A DNA stretch of 64,000 bases. Source: Blasia pusilla (taxonomy: Eukaryota; Marchantiophyta; Marchantiopsida; Blasiales). The notes under the pieces were generated by a model, which saw only the letters and a program-made list of their open reading frames with translations, was not told the DNA's origin and did not search any database. This document shows, in pieces, positions 11,530 through 23,769 of the stretch. The translations under genes were made by a program, and so were the position numbers. The stretch is from assembly GCA_050084515.1 (NCBI GenBank), contig CM114273.1, positions 33,976,001-34,040,000 on the forward strand, in the 5' to 3' direction. Each line of letters begins with the position of its first letter. Position 1 is the first letter of the stretch.

Positions 11530-12520
11530 ACAATGACGATGACTTATCAAGATAATAGTCATCTTATCACCAAACTTGAGGGGAATTCCAATTATGAATA
11601 ATGGCAGCTTTTACTCTCAATTGGGCTTGCTGCTGGTGGTGTATGGAAATTTGTCGGCGGTACCGCAACTCTTCCTGTTCAGCACATTGATGAGCATGAT
11701 TATCTCTATCAAGCATGCTTGGAGGCGTACGTTGCGCTAGGGGCTCATGCTCGTATGCTAATCATCTCTACTTGCAAGCTACATATTAAAAATAAATTGG
11801 CTAAGGTTCTTACTGTGCGCGACAATTGGGAGAAGCTAAAAACTCAATATCAGCCGCAAGGGTTGAACCAAAAACACGATAATTTGGTACATTTTGTCAA
11901 GCTTCAGTACAATGGTGAGGACATGGAGATGTTTGGGATATGATATCGTGAGGCAATCGATCAATGCACCATTGCTGGAATCACAATTGATGCCATCGTT
12001 CAGGTAATTAAAGCAATTTACACTCATTCTCGATCCCCATTTCTATCATTGGGGTGTAAATAAGAGAGAGCTTATGCGTCGCGATCCCAACAACATTCCT
12101 TCTCTTGATGTTTTAATTCAAGAAGCACAAGACGAGTGGAGGCACAAGAATAAGCAAGAACTTGCCATACTACAATTGAATACTGTTACTTCTCAGAATA
12201 CTTTTTTGACCATGATGGTCAATACGATGCCTAGCGTGAGTTATGTCAGTATTTCCGTTTGCCTCGACATCAAGAGGAAACATGCTACTACAAGCATGTG
12301 CATCTTTGACGTCCTGGATGGCAGCCAAATACCATTACGATGCAAAGGATACAGGATCGGTTGAAGGCCATAAATAATGTTCAAGCATCTACTTATGCTC
12401 CTTCGAACCATCTTCCTCTGATTTGTTTAACTTCACCCATTACTCTCACCAGGCGCAAACACAGAATAAGACTACCATCGATAATCATTTGTGGATAGTT
12501 GATTCGGTGGCAATCACCAC
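11530..12520 (+). pseudogene. Copia gag and protease remnant
   Basis: Gag-like sequence (LYQACLEAYVALGA, then LAKVLTVRDNWEKLKTQYQ) occupies 11690-11943 and continues to about 12364 in shifted frames, with stops such as the one near 11597. Near 12488-12520 'LWIVDSV' corresponds to the LWIxDSGA aspartic-protease motif of Copia elements, with the Gly of the active site apparently changed to Val. The product is not functional. Confidence 0.75.
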
Positions 12521-12913
12521 TTTTGTAATCAACAAAATATGATTACAAATTATATTTCATATCCAATGTCGATCAATACAGGTACCGGTTCTATAGTTTC
12601 TCCTAGATATGGAGATCTTGACTTGCATTTACGCCTCAACGATAATTCTTATCGACCTATTAAGTTACATCAAGTCCGCTACATGCTGAGTAGTGCTTTG
12701 AATACCATCTCAGAGCACCTCCTTAAGCAGCGTGGGGTTTTCTGGCAAGGTTAGGATTCTAAGTTCATTATTCATGCAACCGGCCAAGAATTCGCTCATA
12801 TCCATAAGGTTGATGGCCTCAAAGTATTCTTTGTTCGTCATTCAACACTCGTGGAGCCTCAATGCAAATCTATGCATGTGCAACTTCTCAACATCTCCAC
12901 TTTACATTGACGC

Positions 12914-14037
12914 ATGGCTCATCTTCACATAGATGGCCTGAAGCAGCTCATTAAGCAAGAAGGTATACATCTCACTGATACGACACCTTTTGAGTCATAT
13001 GATGGATGTTCCTTGGCCAAATCAACTCAAAAAATCTGCACAACAATACACACTCGTACTGACCAACCATTTCGGCACATATACATTGACCTCTATAGAC
13101 CAATGACAACCACCGGTATTAGCAACAAGCACTACTTCATCTTGTTTACCGACGATTTTTCTAGGTTCCGTTGGCTTTCATGTTTGAACAATAAAAGTCA
13201 GGCATTCTCTACACTTCAACATTTTTTTGCTGCTGTCAAGAACCAATACTCTTCAACTATCTCAGAAGTCTTCTGCAATAATGGTGGAAAATTTGGGAGC
13301 ATTGTTCTTCTACAGTACCTTCCCAATCAAGGTTGCAAGATTCTACACTCGGCACCTTACCATCATACTCAAAATGGTATTGCCGGAAGATCAAATGGCT
13401 TAATTGCTGAAAAAGCTCGTGCTATGTTAATCGATTCAAAATTATTGTCCAATATCTGGCCAAAAGCTATTGCTACGGCCGTTTATCTGGCTAACAAGTC
13501 GCCGACTAGTGTCAATCCTTCTTGCATATGGCCTATCTAAGGATGACACTTAAGCTTTCCTATGAGTCTAATGTGGCACATCTTTGGATTTTTGGCGTGA
13601 TTGCGTATGTTCATATACCATCTAAGACTCAGCCACGTGGCGATAAGTTTTCACCTCGTATTGTACGTGGTTGTCTAGTAGGCTATGGTGACGGTGTGAA
13701 TTATCAGATTTGGTATCCCAACACTCATCAAATACAAGTATATGCTTATGTGACATTTGATGAACGTATCAATGCTGGAGTTATTGTGGATGCGTCTTCT
13801 ACTCGAACGGATTTATTTCCTACCACTATAGCCAGTACTCAATCTTCCGAAAATGATATTGTCAATATAACAATTGGCCAATCTTTTCCGATAGTCCCGT
13901 TACTTAACTCACAACAGTTCATTGATCTTCAACCTGTGTCATCAACTACGGATCTCTCTTCTAATACCATCACCATCGGCTGCTCCCCATGGAGACACCA
14001 TTCTTTCAACACCTTCTACCGATTTACCAGTAATTGA
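12914..14037 (+). pseudogene. Copia integrase remnant
   Basis: The plus frames at 12914-13540 and 13522-14037 encode the catalytic core: RHIYIDLYRPM (first Asp), DDFSRFRWLSCL, VFCNNGGKF (the second catalytic Asp of the usual SDNGGEF is Asn) and PYHHTQNGIAGRSNG (the usual Glu of QNGxAER is Gly). Two of the three DDE residues are therefore lost. A frameshift near 13535 separates the core from the C-terminal GKxx domain. Confidence 0.85.
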
Positions 14038-14372
14038 TGAGGTTTCTATTATGATCCCTCCCCTTGGTAACATATGTGATCTCGATCTTTATGTGGATCT
14101 TAATGCGACAAATGCGGAGACCTTACCTGAACTCACACGTTGTACACGGGTTAACAAAAGTGTTCCACCCTCGCGATTTATTTGAAATTTTGCTCACTTT
14201 TCACTTCTTACTCATACACCGCCGACACTTCTTTATTCTTATTCTTTAGCGCTACATCATGTTTCCAACATGGAAACTCCTTAAAATCACAATGAAGCTA
14301 TGCGATCGTCCGAGGCCTGGTGATGGCGTGACGCAGAGCAAACGTAGATCAAATAATTACTCAAGTTAAAGG

Positions 14373-15780
14373 TTGCTCATCTTACCACACTTCCTCCAGG
14401 TTCTCGGATTATTCCTTCAAAGTGGATTTATTCTAAAAAATGGAATGGTCTGTTCAAGGCACGTTTTGTTGCACAAGGGGACAAACAAAAACCCGATGAA
14501 GACTTCTATTATACTTTTGCATGTGTCGTTAGACAAGAGACTTTTCGAACTTTAATGGCTCTAGTGGCCGTTGGAGATCTTAAGGCCAAGTCTTACGATG
14601 TTGTTACAACATTTTTATTTGCACTCATGAAAGGTCAGCCTCCACTTTATATCAAACCTCCCCCAGGCTATGAAACATACGATATTAAGGGTCAACTTCT
14701 ACTTTGGCACCTAGTCAAGGCTCTATATGGTTTGCGACAATCGCCACATCTATGGTACCTTGAAGTTACTCAATATTTAGTGAAGCATGGGTTCTTTCCA
14801 ATTCCTTCGGATCCTTGTGTTTTGCGACATCACAATGGCGATCTTTTTGTGCACTGGGTTGATGATATCATCACCATCTCCAAAATGTGTGCCGACATTG
14901 CTTACATGGAAGACATAGTTACGTCTGGCTACAAGGTACGACACATGGGTGATCTCACAAAGTATTTGGGCCTTCTTATTCTCAGGAATAGAAAAGAAGG
15001 ACTTCTTTATATAGCTCAAATTGACTACATCACCAAAATTCTTTGCCGTTTTCATATGGAGACTTGTGCTCTTGTATCAGCTCCTTCTACCGGCTCAGAT
15101 CATCTCACTCCAAGTCATATGCAAGCTACTCCTAATGATTCTCACATGTACCAATCCATGGTGGGATCTTTGATATATTTGGCCGTCTGGACACGACCAG
15201 ACATTGCCGAACGATGTGCTCGACTAGGGCAGTTTGCACACAATCCGGCTCCTAAACATCAGAGTTCGATCCGACAATTTTTGGCTTACGTTTGCAGTAC
15301 CATCAATTTGAGTATCAAATTTCACAGTGCAATGTCACCAGGCCTTGAGATTCATTCTTTAAATTTCCAAGGCTATTGTGATGCGTCCTTCGCCAACAAC
15401 ACACTTGATCGAAAATCCACCTCTGGCTACCTATTCAAGCTTGCAGGAGGTCCTACTAGTTGGAAATTGAAGAAACAACCGGTAATTGCCACTAGTTCTA
15501 CTGAAGCAGAATACATCACTTACTCAATTGCCACTAAAGAGGTCATTTGGCTTTGCAGTCTTTTACAACATCTTGGTCTTTCCACATATGATATTAGCAC
15601 AGTGGTTATCTACGGCGACAATAAACCTGCTCTCGCACTTACTATCAACCCTGAACATCATTCGCGTACCAAGCACATTGAAGTCCAATGGCATTTTGTT
15701 CGTGAACAAGTCTAGAAAGGAGCAGTCTCCTTGTCTTACCTCTCAACTCACGAAATGCGTGCTGACGGGCTAACTAAGCC
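14373..15780 (+). pseudogene. Copia reverse transcriptase and RNase H
   Basis: The longest open part is 14555-15715 (386 codons), with earlier RT fingers in other frames from about 14373. RT motifs are KALYGLRQSPHLWY near 14715-14755 and the active-site WVDDIITIS near 14857-14880. RNase H follows with YCDASFANN, RKSTSGYLF and SSTEAEYIT, ending HHSRTKHIEVQWHFVRE near 15660-15710, and the tail HEMRADGLTKPL near 15749. A stop at 15713 splits the tail from the body. The high completeness suggests that the element decayed late relative to the Helitrons here. Confidence 0.9.
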
Positions 15781-15891
15781 TTTAGGAGGGATTTCTTTTC
15801 GACGTTTTGTTGACCTTATCGGTCTTCAATCTTTACCACAATCTCCATCTACAGTGAATGTTGTCGAGGCGCGGGGGTGGTTGGGGGTGTT

Positions 15892-16404
15892 TGTGAAGAG
15901 AGAGCATGTCTCTTCTTTGTCTTTCTCGACCTTTATTGTAATTCAAGTTTAGGCTAGCGCCTTGTAGTGTTTGAATGGGACTTCAGCGTATCTGCCCCGC
16001 GTCCTCTCTTTCCTCGTTTATTTTCCAGTGTTGCCTATCATTTACCAGCTAGCCCAGCGTCACCCATCTTCTACGAGTTGGCCCAAGCGTTGCCTATCAT
16101 CTACCAGTTGGCCATTGAATTTTTGAATGGGCTTCCGTAGCCCCGCCCTAAATTGGATCAATTTTCGCTCTGCCCGTGTCCCCTCCAGGCTAGCGCCTAA
16201 ACTATGTTTGAATGAGGCTTCACCAGCTAAACCCTGAAGGCGCCCTGCCTTGTTAAAGACGTATGTCTAATGGGTTGTTGTTGTAATTTCTTCCGAGAGA
16301 AAAATTAATCAAATTGTTGAGAAGCGCATGAAAAATCCGCGTAGACCACTTCTCATATTTGCGCTGGTTTTTATGCACGAGCGTCAATTCCACTTTAGAT
16401 CACA
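15892..16404 (+). repeat. Copia 3' LTR
   Basis: It starts TGTGAAGAGAG and ends AGATCACA, matching the 5' LTR at 10914-11423. It is preceded by a G-rich polypurine tract and followed by the target duplication ACTCC at 16405-16409. Confidence 0.92.
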
Positions 16405-16409
16405 ACTCC

Positions 16410-17638
16410 CTCTCCAATAAGAAAACCCAAAACGGGAAAAAGAGAGGAAAGAATGAACTCTTAAATAGAGATATGCTTAAAATAAAAAAGAATTGTGAAA
16501 GAACGAGCGCGAGGAAGAAAAAGAAAAGCTGTCGCACCGGCCTTACCGGTGAGTGGACCGGAGCGGCCTAGCGGCAGCGACGCAGCGCCTCCGTCCGTCC
16601 GTCCGTCCGTACTTGAACGCGTCCACTCACGCATCGACAGCAGCGCAAGCGACGACGGACACCAACGCCTTTCATTCCTCAGCACTCTACTCTCTCCGCT
16701 TCACTTCTCCTTTCCCCTTTCTTCTCTCCTCTCCTCTTTCGTATCCTTTGCGCTGAATTGCATTGCGTCGAATCCCATTGGTTGCACTGCAGGGGACCGG
16801 AGCTACGGCGGAGGAGGAGGAGGAGGAGGAGTGGAGAGATAGGTAGCTGAGATTCGATGGGACGAATTGGACGATGCAACGAATGAGCAGTAGCAGCGGC
16901 AGGAGATAAGGCGTTGGGGGTTGCACTGTTCTGCGTTGGATTGTAGAGCAGATCAGAGCAGATTGGAGTAGAGGGGGAGGGCAGAGGAGAGGAGAGGAAA
17001 GCAGAGCACAGAGGAGCAGAGCGGTGAGTGGAATGGAGGATTGGAGACTCTGGGGCGTGAGGAGATGGCAGAAGCGACGAATTCTGCAATTGGACCCACG
17101 AGCAATGGCAGCAGCGGGAGATAGCGGAGGGAGGGCTTACGGTTGTAGAGCAAAGCTGAGCTTTTGAGGTCTGGGGAGTTGGGGGCAGCGAACGATGAGG
17201 AATCCGACAATTGAGACCAGAGGGAGTAGCAGCGGCATGATGTAGGGGAGGGAGAGGGCATTGTGCATTGCAGAACAGAGCTGTGGAGGATTGGAGAGTT
17301 GGGGGGATGAGGACATGCTATCAGCTGAGAGGAATTCTTGAGTTGGGACGACTTCGACAATTGAACGAATCAGTAGTAGCAGGAGTCGGAGGAGATAGGG
17401 GAGGGAGAGGGCGTTGAGGCTAGCATTGCAGCGCATGGAAGAGGAGATTCGTGAGATGAAGGAGTGTGATAAATCGAGCGCAGGAGCTGACTTTGAGATC
17501 CGCTCAACGAGGGAATTCGGCAGTCGAGCGCAGGATTAGCATGAGGCTGAACAGGAGAAGAATGGGGGGTTTGGAGACCACCGGGACTTTGTTGTGATTA
17601 GCCAAGAGACCACTGCAGCCGTCTCTTCTGCCCTGGGG
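16410..17638. other. GA-rich upstream region of the recombinase-like gene
   Basis: The stretch holds no convincing gene. It contains a run of tccg repeats (16591-16610), a GGA run near 16808-16832, and degenerate repeats (see 16860-17470). It probably contains the promoter and 5' leader of the gene that starts near 17639. I could not place a TATA box. Confidence 0.5.
16860..17470 (+). repeat. Degenerate GA-rich tandem repeat
   Basis: Four related units start near 16862, 17078, 17201 and 17349. Each has a 'gaattgga/gacaattga' element, then 'gagcagtagcagcgg'-like sequence, then 'gagataggggagggagag'. Spacing is irregular (about 216, 123 and 148 bp). Several minus-strand open frames here are by-products of this bias. 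Confidence 0.6.
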
Positions 17639-20600
17639 ATGGCTTCTACAGGTGCGCTACTCTCATTCGTACGTCCAGATACTCTCCATGCATGGTCCAA
17701 ATTCCACTCATGTTCCTTTCACGGGTGTGTGCTCAACTGAGCTTCAGCTGCTAGATGCATGAGTTGCTGGTTGGTCGGCCGGTCATAGACGAGTCTGTGT
17801 TTATGTAGCACCGAATGTGATCGTGTCACCGGCCTCAGCATTGGTGCTGCTGGAAGACCCTACCTGACCGACTGGTCTCACGCTGATAACACCCGAGAGG
17901 TTCACCTTCTCGACTGAGTTCTGGTGGACGGCTCAACGTGGTTTGGTTTGTCGTTCAGACTGGTCAGTGCTGCCAGTGGCACGCTTCTCTCATCCCTTGC
18001 CCCCGCCTTGGAGTAGCTTGTCCTCGAGAGTGACGATCAAATCTGAGAGTCTGGGATGGTCAGTGCTCACTGTATGGGTGAGGGAATTCTGATGCTTAAC
18101 TATCCAGTGATCGTGTAGATCTGCTCGATTTGGGTTGACTGTTCGGGGCGGAATCGACACTATGAGTATCCTGATTAACTTGGGGTTCGTATCCATTCGC
18201 TTTGTGGGAAATCAGATGCGGCTGTCGACTTGGAAGGTGTTTAATACATAGTTTGACTTTCGTGCCTCTAGAAGCTCGGGGGGAAAGTTACTACATGTGT
18301 ACTTGGGAGGGTCTCTCGAGCAGGAGAGCGTGTAGTGCTTGCGTGTGCAGTCAGCTCGAATTTGCAGGCGTGAAGGTTGCCAAATGCCGCCAGAACTGTA
18401 GTGCAATTTAGTTTGAGGTTAGTCCTGATGTTTGGAGGTGGCATGAGAACCTGGGCATGAAGCTCATGGAGATATGGAGTACGGCAGTGAAATGGGCCAG
18501 AGAGATAAGTACAGTATGTGGTCCAGATCAAGCTCTGAAACCTAGCCACGTTTAGAGCAAGTAGCTATCTGTCCGCTGTCATTCCATGTGCTAGGAAACA
18601 CTCTTTCATGTCGAACTGGATTGGAGAAGTAGAGGGCACGGTCGAACCTTGCCATGAATCAGGTCGTAGAGGGAAAATCCCTGGTCTACACATAACAATC
18701 TATCCCTTTGTCAGGACCTTGGTACTATGCTTGTGCTTGGAATATCTGATTCAGGTGGTTGCCTGCTGCGACATAGGTAGCGGACTATCTTTTTCAGTTT
18801 GAGTTAATGGTGTGGTCCTCTGCTAGAATCATGTGCGTTTCATGTGCGAGCTCTTGGTGTTGACAATTTTCCTGTTGGTTGACTCTGATGTTGGGTGCCT
18901 TGATGCTGAGTGGTCACTTGCAGGAGTTTTGGAGCAAGCAGCAAAATATTCTTTGATGGGGGAAGGTATTGGATATGTTAGAATGGAAGATGGGGACGTC
19001 TTATATCCCAGGAATGGTGTGGATGATGACATTGCTGGTTTGGAAGATTGGTTGGGGTCGATGGCGAATGAATGTGATCGCAGCATGAGTGATGTGACAG
19101 AAGAAGATATTGGGAATGCACTTGGTTACGGAGAAGGGAGCAACCTTGTATACCAGAAGCTTGGTTTTGCTGCCTTGGATCGGGAGATCTTGACTACTCT
19201 GAGCGCCAGTGGCAGCAACCAGAGTACGAAAAATGACACTTGGTCAAGGCGAAGATTCGATGAGTGGAGGCTGCAGAATGGCATGTCAACTTCAATGCCT
19301 ATTGAGACCATGAACCTCAAAGATCTGGCATCCCTGTTGCCCTCTTTTTTTCAGCAGGTTATGAAGCATAATGGTGATCATTATTCTTTAGAGAGGTACT
19401 ATATGGCTAAGTGCTCAGAAGATACTACATGCACACATAAGGGGACGTGTTGTGTTTCTTCAGTTGAAATAGAAACCTTGTGTTGATTTTACTCTCTTGG
19501 TTCTTGATCTGTCTCCTGCACTCACTTTTGAGTTGTGTCTAATGCAGTCTTTTGGGGTTCTATCGGGGTTTCACCCGTATCATGAGAAAGGCACAAGAGG
19601 CTCGCATTTGTGAAACTCGTGTGATAGAGATTCCCTTTTGCATGAAGTCACACCCGTTGTTCCAGCAGACTGGAGTGGCTATGTTGGAAGCCATGCGGCG
19701 AAGCGTGCTGGCTGGGGCAAACAAGAGACGAAAAAAACCTACTGTTGTGACTTGGGTGAGTGAAGAAGTCATGCTGGCTGACAAAGACCACCAAGCATCA
19801 CATCCTTATGGATGTTTCCGGCGTTGGGCTTACTACTGTGTATCAAGGTTCATGATTCGGAGTGGTAAGGAGTTATACAATGTGATGGATTGTGACTTTC
19901 AAGAAGGAAAGGATGAAAATGGAGATTATGTTGTGTAAGTTCCCACTCTAAATCTTTTCTTCCGTTTCTTTTTCTGTTTTCAGTGGAACTTCTTGCAGAT
20001 AGTGTGCAAAGTCGTGATCTGCTTGCTTAATTCTAATTCGTTCTTCACCTAATGTGCAGCTATGGAGAAAGGTTGTCAAGGAACCAAACGTCCCCTCCGC
20101 TTCCTTCTTCCACCCCTCCAGTCAGTGTTCCGTCTACAAAAACAGGAGCAAGGAATACAATCAAGAGGGTCAAAGTGGAACCTGTTCGTGTTTCTGTGAA
20201 GTGCCATCAGGAGGACGTGAGACATACTTACAGGCAGTTCATGAAACACCAGCCAGTGAAAGTTGGTGATGAAGTTGGGAACCCGCGACATCTCTTTCTG
20301 CAACCGATAGGGAATCCTGTCACCAATGTGAGTTTGTGTAAGCTCTTGATATTCTAGAATCCATCTTTCTTTGGTAGTTTGTGGAGTCGTTGTCACTTTT
20401 TTTGGCCAACACTTGAATATTGGAAAACCTTTCCTCGTGTTTGTGGTGAAGATTTCTAAACTATCCCTGCATGGTGTTGCTTTTGTCAGGCGTGGTTTGC
20501 AAAGTCACATGTATCTGAGCGCGTCTTGATCTCTCTATTCAAGACGATGGCAGTGGTTGCTGGTATCAACGTGAAAGATAGTAGCAATAAGCCTGGAAGG

Positions 20601-22070
20601 CCAACTCTTCCCATTGTCAGTTTGGGAGAATCCTCCCCCATGACAAGTATGAGAGGCTCTTTGGCATCTGGTCTTGGTCTACATGTCAGGTGATACTCCC
20701 TTTTTTGTCCTTTCTTGTGTAGGAGCTCGATGGAGGGGAGTCTATGTTTGAGTGTTATGTTCCATTAGCTCCTTCATCATCTAACATTAGATTACCGTGG
20801 TGCTTGCAGATATGGAACACAAGTAGATGTGCAAGCAGTCACCACATTGAGCATTCTTGACCAAGAGTCTGATCTACCTGGGGGAAAGAGAAGTTTTCAA
20901 GAAGCCTTTGGAGATCTTAGTGAAAAGGATAATGCTCAGCAGCATTCCTCAGAGTCCTCATCCATGAAAAGTGATCCGGATCAAATACCCAATGCTGCTG
21001 GGAAGGCTGCATTGGAGGTTCTGTTGGACTGTGGTGGGGGACTTACTGGGGCAGCAAGTTTTGCCACAACTGAATCAGGTGAGTTTACATCTCCAGTCGC
21101 TCTCACTGAGAACTTCTTTGTTGCGTGTTTCAATTTCAATTTTTGTGCCAAAAGACTCATTAAATGCACTTGACTTGATGCCGAGGCACTAAGCTAGAAT
21201 GCACATGTTTGTCGGAGTATCTGTGTTCCACTTGTATCTAAAGCTTGGAGTAACTTCTCAAGCTGCTATACCAGAAGTAAGTAGCTACCAATACTTGAAC
21301 CATAGTCGAAGAAGTCTCCGTCAACAATCTTTAACAATACTGTCTTTTTATTTTGTGCAAAGGATCTTGTGATAAACTGGTAACTCAAGAAACAAGTTAG
21401 AGAGGAAATCATTTACCCTCCCCTCTTGTGTTTGATGCCACTGTCCAGCCTTGTGGAGGATTAATTAGAGTAGAGAGCACATGGACCTCAAGTGCCGTTT
21501 CGATGGTTGTAGAACTTGATCTGGTGAACTGTAAATCGCAGGTGAAAGTATTTCAAGCAAGCTACAAACGGCTCGAAGTCAGATCAAGAACCTAGAAGTC
21601 ACACTATTTGACAAAATAAACATCGAAGGTTAATTTCCAATCTGCTTGTCATTTGCACCGTTCAATTCAGTTTTGGGGTTGATATTCTGTACTTGATACT
21701 TTGTCGGCCAATTTGGATTGTGCTGAGGGTATTGCTACTCATGCATCAAATGACTCAAAATTGCCGCACTTAAGAATTCCTTCGATGTTTTATACCAAAA
21801 GGCTTTCTCAGGTCGGCTTCTGAACTGTGTGATTCTTGGATTTGGGTTTTACAGGTGCAAAGGCTACTATCTCTTCTTCAGGTATATCTTCGGAGAGTTA
21901 TGCTACTGCTTACTTGGTAGCGAGTTTCCGTTGTGTTTATTATTGTGTTATTACCAATTTAAATTGATTTTGTTGATGCAGGTGAAAGTGTGCGGGATCT
22001 GGTTCAGGATGCCTTGTTACAGTTGAAAGGGTTGGAATCCACTCTTTTTTCAATCCTGTCTGTTCCATGA
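17639..22070 (+). CDS. Crypton-derived DUF3504/ZMYM2-like protein, nine exons
   Basis: Spliced model: 17639-17651, 18924-19395, 19548-19934, 20060-20327, 20490-20689, 20810-21078, 21542-21628, 21855-21881 and 21982-22070. Every intron is GT-AG, all phases agree, and the total is 1812 nt (603 residues plus stop). The first 13-nt exon (M-A-S-T) is the least certain; translation could start elsewhere. Residues about 130-180 look like the SAM-like DNA-binding part of tyrosine recombinases (FDEWRLQNGM, then HYSLESLLGFYRGFTRI across an exon junction). Residues about 230-460 resemble the DUF3504 catalytic fold of animal ZMYM2, QRICH1 and KIAA1958 proteins (WAYYCVSRFMIRSGKEL, YGERLSRN, RHLFLQPIGNP, WFAKSHV). 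The first catalytic Arg is kept (about R266). The HxxR box reads TSMR (about 432-435), and the position expected for the nucleophilic Tyr seems to be Thr. The C-terminus (about 537-590) is helical, coiled-coil-like. It is most likely a domesticated, non-catalytic DNA-binding protein. The homology is from memory of the family, not from a search. Confidence 0.8.
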
Positions 22071-23760
22071 TCTTTGCTGGATACATGAAATGGAGGGATT
22101 TCAGGTGAATCTACTTGAGCTGTTGAACACTTTGCATCAATGTAAGATGGGAAACATGTATCACTGTTGATACACTTCCAGCCCAGTGTTGTAGTAGCAC
22201 TCAAGGTGCTCCTGCTGCAAGAGTGACATATCCAGTCACGTCTTGTTGTGGCATGCAATGTATCTTCATCCCTTGTTCTAGACAGGAGGAAAAGCCCTCG
22301 TTTATAAGGTGGGAGGGAAGAACCCATCAAGGAGGATGAAACGGAGGCTTGGCGAATTGAAGAAAACTTTATCTCAAGCTGCAGTGTGGAGTGAGGCATG
22401 AATTCCTTCAAGAACCAAAATTCCGAACTGAAGAAATAATGCTAGATAGTCCAAATAAAACTGAGGTATGGAATTTTAGAGAGGATGAGATACAGTCTAA
22501 GTCCATTGGTTTTCATAATGAGTCCTCTTCATGTCTGGGATATATAGTCAGTTGCTGATTTGTGGAAGTAAGGGCATGATTAATCATGGCCAGAGTTGTG
22601 CGATGGTCGAAAGACTTAGTTTTTAATGTTTTTAGTGGGTCCATTCCTATAGCAGCAGTTTGGTGCCCGATCTGATTGACAATGTAAGGTCTGAATAATA
22701 AGGCCGTGCTTGCTTTGTAATTAGCACACAACCAGATAGATTTGTAATTACCGCATAACCTATGAAGGTTCTGTGCTGTTGGCAGTTTTTGAAATGTGAG
22801 CCATTGTTTTAACTGTGTTTTGACCAGGGAGGCTTCTATCTTCTTGAGGCTCTTGGAAGGTTGGAGGTGTCCAAGACCTGCATATATTCTGTAAGGAGCT
22901 TGAAGGTAATTAATTACCTCAGTTATTAAAGAGGCCAAGAACATGTGCTTTTACTCATCCTTTGGTTTGGTTGAATGGATGGCAATAAAAGCACAACTTC
23001 CACGTGAGTAGGTACTTCTGGTGCCAATGTCGCATGATTGTAGTGGGAGGCTCTATAGTAGTAGAGCCTAACTCCAAGTCTTCAGAAAAAATAATTTCAA
23101 CACGTTTCCTTCACTCGAAATAGAATTTGTTGAATGAGAGAATGGTATGGCACTCAGAAGTGATTGTGCTTTCACTTGTGACGTAGTAGTAGCCTTCTGT
23201 TGGCTCATACAGTCATTGTGGATTGGTATGGAGAGAATGATGCACATAAAAGTACAAAACCTTTGTAGGTTGAGGTGTGCGTCTTCTAATATCCCTAGAT
23301 GTAGATAATGGGCAAATATGTTATTTTATTGGTCAGAAACTTTCTATGGAGGTCTTTTATTAGGTGACAATGAGTGGGAAGAGTCCGGTGACAACAATTG
23401 CATCAATTGACTTGGGTGTCTTTTTGTTCTCAGATCATTTAAATCTGAGGTTTTGAAATCCTCATGCAAATTCATCATAAACGCTTCCAGAGTAGCCTAT
23501 CAATGGCATGGGAGGGGGTGGGCAGAATAGAGTAGCCCCTTCGATACAAACAGGCAGCCATGAAGCAAAGTCCTCGAAGGTCTAAGTGGAATTGTGTGGG
23601 TTTGATGAACTTCACCAGCAAATGGATGAAACGACCATTTCGACATTTGAAGAAGTGAGACTCGCTCCATCCTTGCACTTCATGAGGGCAACCTCGTTGG
23701 ATGCTGGAAGTTATCTCCTCCATCAGCATGAAGTTGTTGGCAAAAAGTATTGTCAAGTAG
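22071..23760. other. 3' flank of the recombinase-like gene, no further gene
   Basis: This is probably the 3' untranslated region and downstream spacer. A candidate AATAAA lies near 22454. The minus-strand frames at 22004-22411 and 22513-22944 have no recognisable domain. Confidence 0.45.
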
Positions 23761-23769
23761 GTTGAACTC

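Larger units (their letters stand above)
10914..16404 (+). mobile_element. Ty1/Copia LTR retrotransposon, complete but decayed
   Basis: The element has two LTRs of about 510 bp, a 5-bp target-site duplication (ACTCC), a G-rich polypurine stretch before the 3' LTR (15868-15888) and coding order gag, protease, integrase, reverse transcriptase, RNase H, the order that defines Copia. The LTRs differ by scattered substitutions and small indels, so insertion is not recent. The ORFs carry many stops and frameshifts, though the RT-RNase H part is still open for 386 codons. Confidence 0.95.

Noticed and set aside
22004-22944. Minus-strand frames opposite the recombinase-like gene's 3' region
   Set aside because: No domains. 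One overlaps the last exon antisense. Most likely chance.
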